Shown: piece by piece, positions 25,112 through 32,685 of the stretch
Numbering within the stretch: position 1 is the first letter of the stretch
Layout of the letters: the number at the start of each line of letters is the position of its first letter
Origin: Candidatus Woesearchaeota archaeon
GTDB taxonomy: Archaea; Nanobdellota; Nanobdellia; Woesearchaeales; GW2011-AR9
Direction of reading: 5' to 3'
Length of the DNA: 50,712 nucleotides
NCBI GenBank assembly: GCA_018303445.1
Contig: JAGVYE010000002.1
Location: 1-50,712, forward strand
The notes under the pieces: generated by a model
What the model was told of the DNA's origin: nothing
Databases searched by the model: none
What the model saw: the letters and a program-made list of their open reading frames with translations, nothing else
Program-made: the position numbers and the translations under genes

Positions 25112-26289
25112 ACAAAATCAACCTCTATTTCTAATTGATCTGCTGTGGGGTATTCTTTAACTATGGCTAGAAGGAAGTGATACTTTTTAAAAGTAGCGTG
25201 ATACTTTCTAAGATTTTTAGCAGAGAGCAAAAGACGTATTTTGTTCTGATCTACAAAAAAGTCTTCATCAGTAAAAGATAATTCCCGCTTTATTTTACTT
25301 TGGATATCAAACAACTGGGAAAGGAGCTTTTCTTTGGGCGCTTCCGCAAGCTTTTTTCGATAGCTAAACCCAGGCGCGAGTTCCGGCAAATACAAAGCGC
25401 CCCGTATCAACATTCCTTCTGGCGTGACAACGTCAAACTTTTTTTTCACGTTTTTTCCTTCTCTTTGAAGCCTATTCGTAAGTTGAATGCCATCTTTTAG
25501 TTTTGCGGTGCAAAGATGCGCTGGTAATTTCCAGGGAAGTTTTTTTATGTACTCTAACAGTCCTAATCCTACTTCTAAAGAACCTTTCACAGCGTAGCTT
25601 AAAGTATCTTTGGTCTCAAATCCCATCTCACATAACTTTGATTGACTATTATCAGCTATTTCTAATTCATTGAGAACGAGAAAATCAACTTTTCTGCCAA
25701 TAAAATCAATTACTTCTTTTAATTCCTTTTTCTTTGACGGGAGAAGCGGAAGTTCAACCCCAGTCTTCCAGGGAAATTCTTGGGCAATTTCTAAATTTTT
25801 CCAGAATAATGTTGAGTCTAAATCAAAGTGAAAACGAATCTCATCTAAGCCGGCATTACAAAGCCTTTGCAGCTTTTCTCTGGTAACAAGATTTAAAGAG
25901 GTGTATAAATGAATATGAAATTCGGACCCATAGCTCTCTTTTAATTTTCTAATATATTGGATCGTTCTTTCGATTTTTGTTAAAGGATCGCCTCCTGTAA
26001 AGCCAGCCCCAAAAGCGTTCATGGCCTTTGCTTCTTCCAAAAGATCCTCTTCCTTTTCAACTTTACGTTCATTGGCAAAAGTTACATCTTGATCAAATTT
26101 AGCGTCTGAAACAGGACAAAAGTAACAGCGTCGCGGACATAATCCGGTGACAAAAAGAACTAGTTTCTCTCCTTTTACACAATACCGGCAACCTGAGGGA
26201 AGTTCTCCGAGATTAAAAGAGTGATACTGGTTCTGGGCAATCATAATAAATGCTAAATTGCTAACTTCTTTTAAATATTCGCTTAACAT
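25108..26289 (-). CDS. Radical SAM protein
   Basis: A 393-aa radical SAM enzyme. The cluster motif CPRRCYFCP (Cx3Cx2C) lies at about residues 51-58, preceded by an extra pair GCRYC (about 33-37) that may bind zinc or iron. The SAM-binding GGDP follows (FTGGDPLTKIE), and the C-terminal half is a long uncharacterised region. The family occurs in archaea without an assigned reaction, as far as I can judge. It overlaps the saccharopine-dehydrogenase-like gene by 4 bp. The start is the first ATG of the frame; a second Met lies 15 residues in. Confidence 0.82.
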   Translation of the reverse strand: MLSEYLKEVSNLAFIMIAQNQYHSFNLGELPSGCRYCVKGEKLVLFVTGLCPRRCYFCPVSDAKFDQDVTFANERKVEKEEDLLEEAKAMNAFGAGFTGGDPLTKIERTIQYIRKLKESYGSEFHIHLYTSLNLVTREKLQRLCNAGLDEIRFHFDLDSTLFWKNLEIAQEFPWKTGVELPLLPSKKKELKEVIDFIGRKVDFLVLNELEIADNSQSKLCEMGFETKDTLSYAVKGSLEVGLGLLEYIKKLPWKLPAHLCTAKLKDGIQLTNRLQREGKNVKKKFDVVTPEGMLIRGALYLPELAPGFSYRKKLAEAPKEKLLSQLFDIQSKIKRELSFTDEDFFVDQNKIRLLLSAKNLRKYHATFKKYHFLLAIVKEYPTADQLEIEVDFV

Positions 26290-26388
26290 ATGCGATCGCC
26301 GTTATGTGCCCCGAACGGAAAGAAGTGGAGTGATAGTGCAACAGGGTCGAGCGACTGAAAGGAGCGAAGAAGTCTGACGGAGTGGTTC
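26290..26388. other. GC-rich intergenic segment, possible dispersed repeat
   Basis: Between two leftward genes lies about 95 bp of purine-rich sequence with recurring words (GGAGTG, GAGCGA, GGAGCGAAG). CCGTT (26300-26304) can pair with AACGG (26315-26319). The style differs from the A+T-rich spacers elsewhere in the window, and it shares the word CGAACGGA with the reverse strand of the structured-RNA candidate near 41 kb. It may be a copy of a dispersed repeat; a single copy does not prove this. Confidence 0.3.
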
Positions 26389-26832
26389 TTATTCATTAAA
26401 TATCTCATTCAATCCATAAAGTGATTTTCTAATATAATCTTTTACAATCCATTTAATCAAAAGAAAGTCCATAAATTCTCCACCAAGATAAATCGGAACT
26501 TTGTATTTTATGGAAACAGTCAAGATTGTCTGCTCTTGCTTTATCTCTTTGACATCCATTGAAGAATTAAATGCAACTCCAAACAATTTACCAGTATATG
26601 CAACATATTTCTGTTCTTGCCAACGGATAATTTTCTCTGTTGATTTTAATTTGAATGGACCTAATTTTCCATACCATTCATAGCTCGCACCAATTCCTGT
26701 CGAATTTGGGCTGGTAGTTTTTCCGTCGGCATAGCCATAGACATATTTGGGGAAATTTTCCGGTTTTGTTATGAACTTCCAAATGTCTTCTAGTTTACCA
26801 TTAAGTGTAATTTTTTGACTTACACTTCCCAT
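26389..26832 (-). CDS. SRPBCC/polyketide-cyclase-like protein
   Basis: A 147-aa single-domain START/SRPBCC protein: an N-terminal strand (VSQKITLNGK), the helix EDIWKFITKPENFPKYV, a run of antiparallel strands (GASYEWYGKLGPFKLKSTEKI, MDVKEIKQEQTILTVSIKY) and a long C-terminal helix. Such proteins bind hydrophobic ligands in a deep cavity. It sits 3 bp after the methyltransferase gene in the same direction, so ligand and methyl acceptor may be related. No catalytic residues can be named. Confidence 0.7.
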   Translation of the reverse strand: MGSVSQKITLNGKLEDIWKFITKPENFPKYVYGYADGKTTSPNSTGIGASYEWYGKLGPFKLKSTEKIIRWQEQKYVAYTGKLFGVAFNSSMDVKEIKQEQTILTVSIKYKVPIYLGGEFMDFLLIKWIVKDYIRKSLYGLNEIFNE

Positions 26833-26835
26833 ATT

Positions 26836-27501
26836 TTATCTCTCTCTTTTAACAGATACAGCAATAAAAAATGTGCCCAAATTAAGATTTTCCGCTTCCA
26901 CATTCCCAAAGATTTCTTTCATTTTTTCCGGTATGTTTTTAGAATGGTCCCACGCTGCAAATTTTGAGTAAATTAATCTAATCAACGGATTAAGGATTTT
27001 TAAAAATCCAGTAAAAAGACGGGCATCGCAAATAACCAATTTTCCTTCATAGCGAAGAACATCATGGCATCTTTCAAGTGCTTTTTCCCACTCGGGAATT
27101 GCACTAATTCCAAGAACACTTAGAATACCATCAAAATTGTTTTCAGTTATTTGAAGCTGTGCTGCATCGCCCTGAACTGATTTGATATTCCAACCATTTT
27201 GTTTACATAGTCGTTTTGCGGCATCAAGCATTTCTCGGCTGTAATCAAAACCAAGGATAAAACCGCCTTTGCCTACGGCTCCAGCCAAGTAAGGGAAATT
27301 TCTACCTGAACCACAGGCAACTTCTAAGGCTTTGTCACCTCTTTTCAACCCCATCTTTTGGATGGCTTGGCTTCTTATGGTTTTTGCTCTCCCTAAAAAG
27401 GTGATTGCATCTTGCGCACTGTAAAGAGAGGGGAATCTTCCCCAAAAGGAATACACTTTTTTTACTTTCTTTAATTTATCAGTTTGTGAATCTTTTGTCA
27501 T
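26836..27501 (-). CDS. Class I SAM-dependent methyltransferase (UbiE-like)
   Basis: A 221-aa methyltransferase with the SAM-binding core intact: ALEVACGSGRNFPYL (motif I), ILGFDYSREML (motif II), VQGDAAQLQ (motif III), FDGILSVLGIS (motif IV) and YEGKLVICDARLF. The N-terminus (VKKVYSFWGRFPSLYS) resembles UbiE/COQ5 and phosphatidylethanolamine methyltransferases, so a lipid or quinone-like acceptor is possible but unproven. A clear TATA box (ATTTATATAAAC, 27521-27532) is centred 26 bp from the ATG, indicating a leaderless transcript that also covers the SRPBCC gene. Confidence 0.85.
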   Translation of the reverse strand: MTKDSQTDKLKKVKKVYSFWGRFPSLYSAQDAITFLGRAKTIRSQAIQKMGLKRGDKALEVACGSGRNFPYLAGAVGKGGFILGFDYSREMLDAAKRLCKQNGWNIKSVQGDAAQLQITENNFDGILSVLGISAIPEWEKALERCHDVLRYEGKLVICDARLFTGFLKILNPLIRLIYSKFAAWDHSKNIPEKMKEIFGNVEAENLNLGTFFIAVSVKRER

Positions 27502-27675
27502 TTTTTATATTGATGGAATGATTTATATAAACTTTCTTATAAGAACTCCGTAGCCATATTGCGCTTAACAACCGTGAAGGATGAACAATGGTGGATGAAG
27601 AATGGCTTATTGCTCATTTCTGAAATCATTAAATCTAAGAGAAAAATTATTATATAATCTTCTGAAAAAGAAACT

Positions 27676-28728
27676 ATGGATACTTTAAATTTTAACTTAA
27701 CCAGGTTAATAGAATTGGCCCAGGTAGAATACAAAAAACAGTTTTCTTCCACCGTCAGCTTTGAACGCGCCGTATTCTTCAGCTGGGGTTGTACGATCGG
27801 AGATTGTGCGTTCTGTTATATGAGCACGCAACCACCAGATAAACCACTGAGAGAAACAAAGCGCAGCCATGCTTCCATTTTAGCAGAATTTCTTTTGGCA
27901 AAACATTTAGGATGGGATATTGGTTTCTTTACCGGTGGAATTGGCGTTTTGAAACCAGAGGAACTAGAATTTTTGCTGAAAGCAATTATAGAAATTATTA
28001 ATGATAAATTATGGTTATCTGTCGGGCCTTTATCAAAACCTTTACTAGAGCGATATAAACCATACCTTAAAGGCGTTGTAGGTTCAACGGAAACAATTAA
28101 CTCTAAATTACATAAAATGGTCTGTCCTTCCAAACCATTGGTTCCATATGAGAGAATGTTTGAGTTCGCTCAGCAAATGGGATTCCAGAAGGCGATGACC
28201 TTTATCGTCGGATTAGGAGAGATGAAAGAAGACTTGGTGTTACTTATTGATTTTATTAAAAAATATCAAATTGATAAAATCCATGTTTATGGATTAATTC
28301 CGGAAAAAGGAACTTGGTATGAGAAAGCTGCTATTCCTTCTCAGGAAGATCAAGCCTGGTGGATAGCGCAGTTACGAATTCATTTTCCTACTTTAGACAT
28401 TCAATGCGGGGTGTGGGAAGATAGAGTGGAGAGAATTGCCTTCTTGCTTCAAGCCGGGGCTAATTCTATCTCTAAATTTAAAGCGCTGAAGTTATTTGGC
28501 ACAAAGAGAGCGGCAGAAATAGAAAAGCAAGTGCTAGCCGCGGGAAGGGTGTTCAAAGGAACATTGACGGAAATACCTGATGTTAACTGGGATGCAGAAG
28601 TGCAAAAATTATCTTTTTCAAATGAATTGAAGGAAAGAATTAAAGAGAAATTAGGGCTTTATTTGGAAGGAATGAAAAAAAATCAGAAGAAAAAGACCTG
28701 CCCTACAATGGGGGCAGTTCTGGTTTAG
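27676..28728 (+). CDS. Radical SAM protein with CX4CX2C motif
   Basis: A 350-aa radical SAM enzyme with the cluster motif CTIGDCAFCYMS (about 38-49), where the first two Cys are four residues apart, as in biotin-synthase-like archaeal proteins. FTGGIGVLKPEE follows, then a TIM-barrel-like pattern (VVGSTETIN, AMTFIVGLGEM, KIHVYGLIP). The product is unknown. A TATA box (TTATTATATAATC, 27645-27657) is 25 bp from the ATG. The end of the gene can form a hairpin (CTGCCC...GGGCAG, about 28699-28718) followed by a T-run at 28734-28741. Confidence 0.78.
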   Translation: MDTLNFNLTRLIELAQVEYKKQFSSTVSFERAVFFSWGCTIGDCAFCYMSTQPPDKPLRETKRSHASILAEFLLAKHLGWDIGFFTGGIGVLKPEELEFLLKAIIEIINDKLWLSVGPLSKPLLERYKPYLKGVVGSTETINSKLHKMVCPSKPLVPYERMFEFAQQMGFQKAMTFIVGLGEMKEDLVLLIDFIKKYQIDKIHVYGLIPEKGTWYEKAAIPSQEDQAWWIAQLRIHFPTLDIQCGVWEDRVERIAFLLQAGANSISKFKALKLFGTKRAAEIEKQVLAAGRVFKGTLTEIPDVNWDAEVQKLSFSNELKERIKEKLGLYLEGMKKNQKKKTCPTMGAVLV

Positions 28729-28801
28729 ATCTTCTTTTTTTGCGAAAAATGATAAAAATGTGTCAAAACAATCTTAAAGAGATTTGTTCTTAAGTTTAAT
28801 A

Positions 28802-29104
28802 ATGTTAGGCTATCAAAAACTTGCTGCTTTCTGTGCACCTGTGCTTTTATCGGCCTGTGCCCATTTTCCGAGCCGTGAAGAATGTGTTCTTATCTATCAG
28901 CAAATTACGTTCGGCGTCATACAAGAAGAAATGCTAGGTTGCGATTATGATAATGATGGGTCACTTGATGCTATTGTCATAACAGCAGGAACTAATCACT
29001 CCTGTCCTGCGGGAATTATTAATCGCTATAAATCTGAGCCTGGATGCGAACTTTCTAAAGAAGCTTGGGAAAAAATACAAAAAGGATATGATTCTACGAG
29101 ATAA
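28802..29104 (+). CDS. Small lipoprotein, paralogue 1
   Basis: A 100-aa lipoprotein with signal MLGYQKLAAFCAPVLLSAC ending in a lipobox. The mature part has the acidic loop GCDYDNDGSLDAI, like a single Ca-binding DxDxDG loop (EF-hand/dockerin style), then CPAGIINRYKSEPGCELSKEAWEKIQK. The gene 7 bp downstream encodes a protein with the same plan, so they are a tandem duplicate. ATG 28802 is chosen over the upstream TTG because it starts directly before the signal helix. The function is unknown. Confidence 0.65.
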   Translation: MLGYQKLAAFCAPVLLSACAHFPSREECVLIYQQITFGVIQEEMLGCDYDNDGSLDAIVITAGTNHSCPAGIINRYKSEPGCELSKEAWEKIQKGYDSTR

Positions 29105-29111
29105 TAGTTTT

Positions 29112-29435
29112 ATGCCGCTTACCACAAAAATCACCGCCCTTTTCTTCCCCTTTGTTTTCTCTGGATGCGCTTCTCTCGTTGCCGCAGAATGTAAACCATT
29201 GTATAAAACAAATTTTGCAGGAATCACGGTAGGTGAAATTCAAGCTTGTGATCCTGATAGAAATGGAGAAGTTGATAAAATCATCGCCTCGGGAATATAT
29301 TTTTCTTTAGAATGCCCTCAAGGCGAATATCAACGAACAAATAAAAGATCTGGATGTACTCTTTCTGAAGAAATATGGGAAGAAGTGCAGAAGAAACATG
29401 GCGGAAAGAGGAATCTATATTGGGAAAAGCCTTGA
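29112..29435 (+). CDS. Small lipoprotein, paralogue 2
   Basis: A 107-aa lipoprotein. Its signal MPLTTKITALFFPFVFSGC ends in a lipobox, then ACDPDRNGEVDKI corresponds to the acidic loop of paralogue 1 and CPQGEYQRTNKRSGCTLSEEIWEEVQK to its C-terminal Cys region. Conserved Cys positions suggest shared disulfides. The start at 29112 is preferred; an upstream Met (29088) overlaps paralogue 1 and would spoil the signal peptide. Confidence 0.65.
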   Translation: MPLTTKITALFFPFVFSGCASLVAAECKPLYKTNFAGITVGEIQACDPDRNGEVDKIIASGIYFSLECPQGEYQRTNKRSGCTLSEEIWEEVQKKHGGKRNLYWEKP

Positions 29436-29516
29436 ACTGAAGAGATTAAAGAAAAATAGTTGTTTGGGAAGAGAAATCCAAAACTATTTAAACTATGCCA
29501 TCACCAAGAATAGGGT

Positions 29517-30323
29517 ATGACTACAACGTGGGAAATTAGCCCAGATAGTAAAACTATACCTACACTTCATAATCCTTTGTTTATTGAAGGCCTCCCGGGA
29601 ATAGGCAATGTGGGAAAAATTGCCACGGATTTTCTTATTGAGGAATTTAAAGCGAAGAAAGGGTTTTCTTTTTTCTCGCATAAATTTCCTAATTCGGTAT
29701 TCGTAAATGAAGCTAATCTTGTGGAAATGCCCAAGATAGAGCTGTATTTCAAGAAGTTTAACGATGCCAAAAAACGAGACTTGCTCCTCCTAACAGGGGA
29801 CATCCAACCTATCGATGAAGAAAGCTGTTACACGTTCTGCGAAGAGATTATTAAAGTAGCCCAGAATTTTAAATGCCAGGAGATTGTTACTACTGGAGGA
29901 ATAGGATTGCAAAGTATTCCTGAAAAGCCGAGGGTATTTGTGACCAGTAATGATCCACAATTGCTGAAAGAATACACCAAGAAAGGACTTCCCGTCGAGG
30001 AAAAAATTTTTGGGGTGGTAGGGCCGATTATGGGTGTATCTGGAATCCTTTTGGGACTAGGAAAAATACGAGGAATGAAAGCTGTTTCGCTTCTGGCAGA
30101 AACGTTTGGTCATCCCCTGTTCTTAGGAATTAAAGGGGCAAAAGAATTGCTGCGAGTCTTGGAAGCAAAATTTTCTCTAGGAATTAACATTAATAAAATG
30201 AGCAAAGAGATTATTGAAGTGGAAAAAGAATTAATGAAAAAGACGAAAGAATGGGCAGAAGAAATGACCACCGCGCATGCTGGAGCCAAAGCCAAGAAGA
30301 AGGAAGCGAGTTATATTGGGTGA
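29517..30323 (+). CDS. PAC2-family protein (proteasome assembly chaperone-like)
   Basis: A 268-aa member of the PAC2 family, related to the proteasome assembly chaperone and common in archaea. Signatures: NPLFIEGLPGIGNVGKIATDFLIEEF, LLLLTGDIQPIDEE, IVTTGGIG and the SGILLGLGKIRGMKAVSLLAET segment. The C-terminal tail is helical and Lys-rich. A TATA-like CTATTTAAACTATG (29482-29495) lies about 29 bp upstream. The last 13 bp overlap tail-to-tail with a small gene on the other strand. Confidence 0.85.
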   Translation: MTTTWEISPDSKTIPTLHNPLFIEGLPGIGNVGKIATDFLIEEFKAKKGFSFFSHKFPNSVFVNEANLVEMPKIELYFKKFNDAKKRDLLLLTGDIQPIDEESCYTFCEEIIKVAQNFKCQEIVTTGGIGLQSIPEKPRVFVTSNDPQLLKEYTKKGLPVEEKIFGVVGPIMGVSGILLGLGKIRGMKAVSLLAETFGHPLFLGIKGAKELLRVLEAKFSLGININKMSKEIIEVEKELMKKTKEWAEEMTTAHAGAKAKKKEASYIG

Positions 30324-30556
30324 GTTTTGGCTTGTTTTTTTTCTTCACTATCTTCCAATAATTTTTTAAATTTAGACTGCGTCATATTCTGGTCTCCGAG
30401 AATTCTCTCCCACATCTTTTCATCATGTGTGGCACGATACGGATCACAACATGCTTCTTCTGGAGAGAAGATATCAGCACTTCGGACTAAAGAAATTATT
30501 TTTTTCGCTTCTTTTTCTTTAGCATGAGCGACTTTGGCTAAGATGACCTCTAACAT
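30311..30556 (-). CDS. Small hypothetical protein
   Basis: An 81-aa soluble protein, helical and charged (AKVAHAKEKEAKKIISLV at the start, MWERILGDQNMTQSKFKKLLEDSEEKKQ at the end). It has a central ACCDPYRATHDEKMW with two adjacent Cys. A TATA box on its strand (ATTTATAAAT, about 30579-30588) lies 27 bp before the ATG, which supports expression. It overlaps the PAC2 gene by 13 bp at the 3' ends. Confidence 0.5.
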   Translation of the reverse strand: MLEVILAKVAHAKEKEAKKIISLVRSADIFSPEEACCDPYRATHDEKMWERILGDQNMTQSKFKKLLEDSEEKKQAKTHPI

Positions 30557-30670
30557 TTTAACAACTTATTAATAGTAATTTATAAATTTTCAGGGGAATT
30601 TTAACTTACAGACAAAGACGGTAAGAAAGGAGCTTTTCTAGACTATTTTCTCCTCGAGCATTGGCACAAA

Positions 30671-30681
30671 CCTTTATAAAC
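30671..30681 (+). promoter_or_regulatory. TATA box of the envelope cassette
   Basis: CCTTTATAAAC is centred 27 bp ahead of the ATG at 30703. It is the only clear promoter for the four overlapping genes that run to 40388, which suggests one leaderless polycistronic transcript of about 9.7 kb. Confidence 0.65.
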
Positions 30682-30702
30682 AGTTAAAATCTACTTCAAG
30701 CC

Positions 30703-32685
30703 ATGTACAAAAAGAGGGAAAAGATAGAGGTATGTAGGTCTTTTTCTAACTCTTTCTTCCCTGAAAAACAAGGGCAAGTTACGATTTTCATTATTCTTGG
30801 ACTGATCCTTATTTTTGTAGTTGCGCTTATTTTCTTAACCAAGCAGGAAGTGGTGAAAATTAAGCCGGAAGAACTTATTCCTAGCGAAAAAGGGAAAATA
30901 GAGAATTTCGTCAGAGCCTGCATCAAGAGTGTCGGTGAGGAAGCCTTATTTCAACTGGGCTTGCAAGGCGGTTATATTGAAATGCCTTCTGAAATTAGCA
31001 ATGACGCCAGCCGCCATGTGCGTCTTTCCCCGTTCTTAGTTGTTCCCTATTGGGCTTATGGGGAAGTGAAGGATATGCCTTCGCGAGAAGAAATCAAGCA
31101 GCGTCTTGATGCGTATATGGAAGAACATCTTAGAGGCTGCCTCTTTGATTTAAACGCCTTTAAAGAAACGTACAATCTTATTGAAAAAACAGAGATCACG
31201 GCAAATACGGAAATACTGGACAACAAAGTTATTTTTTATGTCCATTGGGGCCTTGAAGTTCGTGACAAAAATGGGGAAAAAATCAGTGAAGTGATTAACC
31301 ACCAGGGAGAATCGCCGATTCAGCTTGGCAAGGTGTATGAAACGGCAAAAGCAGTTGTTGAACGGGAATTACTTACCTTAAAATTGGAAGATATAACACA
31401 GGATCTTATTGCTTTAGAACATCCTAATGTCCCCTTAACCGGTCTGGAAATGAGTTGCAAACGCAAAACATGGGATGTGAGCACCGTTAAAAAAACACTA
31501 AAGGATATGTTGCGTGTTAATATCAAAAAGCTGCGTGTGAAGGGAACAGAATTTGTGGAATTTCCGGAAGAGCTGCCATATTATCAGAATCATTACGTCT
31601 GGAATATGGGAGAAGGATTTGCCCAACAGGACATTAGTGTCGTGTTTAATTTTGAAAATACGTATCCGTTTACATTTCAAGTAACACCACTTACGGGAAC
31701 AAAAATGGCGAGCAATCAACAAGGAGGAACAGACTTAATTTCCTTTTTGTGCCTGCAAACCTGGAAATTCACTTATGATGTTATGTACCCTGTAGTCGTG
31801 AGAGTGAAAGATGAAAAGACAGGGTATAATTTCAATATGGCTTTTACCGTTCACTTGGTGAGAAATATCCCTAACCGAAAAGTGGCTATTGAAGCGAGAA
31901 ATCCAACTTCGCTTAACTTTCCTACCGATGAGGAATATTGCCGAGATGTGCGCATACCCATGACAGTAGTTACAAATTCCCAAGTTGTTAGCGACGAAGC
32001 AGGAGTTAATGATATTACGCCTCTCGAGGATGTAGAGATAAGTTTTTCTTGCTTGAAATATAGTTGTGAAATGGGCCAAACTGATTTTGATTTTGAAGAG
32101 AGCGGCTACCAAGCGGACTTAACAGTTAACTACCCTTACTGCGTGGGTGGGATTGTCCGGGGAGTAAAGGAAGGATATAAAGAAACATGGCAGAGAGTGG
32201 TAACAGAACATGATAAAATGGTGGAGCTGAATCTTGTTCCTCTTCATACTCTTCCTTTAAAAGCGCTAAAAGTTGTAAAACATGATCTAGAAGATTTGCA
32301 AGAAGAAAATCTGCAGACTGAAGAATTGGATGAAAATGAAGTGGCGCTGGTACGCTTAAAGCGTTTTGTCAATGGAACCCTTAACCATGAAATTCAGCAA
32401 GTGATAAGCGCTAAATTATCTTTGGAAACAGTTGACCGCTTAAAAGTTGAATTTCTGGCAGAAGCGGATTATCAATATGAAGTTGAGATTAACGTCTTTG
32501 ATGAAGAAAATCTCATTGGCGGATATAAAGCCAACTGGACCATTCCTTGGGATACGCTGCAAGAAGCAGAAGAGATTACATTCCATACCCTGACCCTGAA
32601 AAATCCACCGCAAGAAGATCTCTTTCAGCTCCTCCTTAACCTGGGGCCGGAAAGTGGAAAAGTTCCCTTGCCGGAAATTAAATGA
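30703..32685 (+). CDS. Envelope protein with pilin-like N-terminus (cassette gene 1)
   Basis: A 660-aa protein. About 25 basic or polar residues precede GQVTIFIILGLILIFVVALIFL, a membrane helix whose leading KQGQ resembles the class III signal of archaeal type IV pilin-like proteins. This helix type seems common among DPANN envelope proteins (from memory). The rest is predicted outside: beta-rich, with scattered Cys (for example RACIKS, RGCLFD, SCLKYSCEMG), and no catalytic motif that I recognise. The TATA box 27 bp upstream supports the ATG at 30703. Its stop overlaps the start of the giant gene (ATGA), so the two are translationally coupled. Confidence 0.7.
   Translation: MYKKREKIEVCRSFSNSFFPEKQGQVTIFIILGLILIFVVALIFLTKQEVVKIKPEELIPSEKGKIENFVRACIKSVGEEALFQLGLQGGYIEMPSEISNDASRHVRLSPFLVVPYWAYGEVKDMPSREEIKQRLDAYMEEHLRGCLFDLNAFKETYNLIEKTEITANTEILDNKVIFYVHWGLEVRDKNGEKISEVINHQGESPIQLGKVYETAKAVVERELLTLKLEDITQDLIALEHPNVPLTGLEMSCKRKTWDVSTVKKTLKDMLRVNIKKLRVKGTEFVEFPEELPYYQNHYVWNMGEGFAQQDISVVFNFENTYPFTFQVTPLTGTKMASNQQGGTDLISFLCLQTWKFTYDVMYPVVVRVKDEKTGYNFNMAFTVHLVRNIPNRKVAIEARNPTSLNFPTDEEYCRDVRIPMTVVTNSQVVSDEAGVNDITPLEDVEISFSCLKYSCEMGQTDFDFEESGYQADLTVNYPYCVGGIVRGVKEGYKETWQRVVTEHDKMVELNLVPLHTLPLKALKVVKHDLEDLQEENLQTEELDENEVALVRLKRFVNGTLNHEIQQVISAKLSLETVDRLKVEFLAEADYQYEVEINVFDEENLIGGYKANWTIPWDTLQEAEEITFHTLTLKNPPQEDLFQLLLNLGPESGKVPLPEIK

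Noticed and set aside
27570-27650. Possible C/D box small RNA (GGATGAA words and CTGA).
   Set aside because: The C box lacks the proper RTGATGA form and no clear D' or guide pairing is visible.
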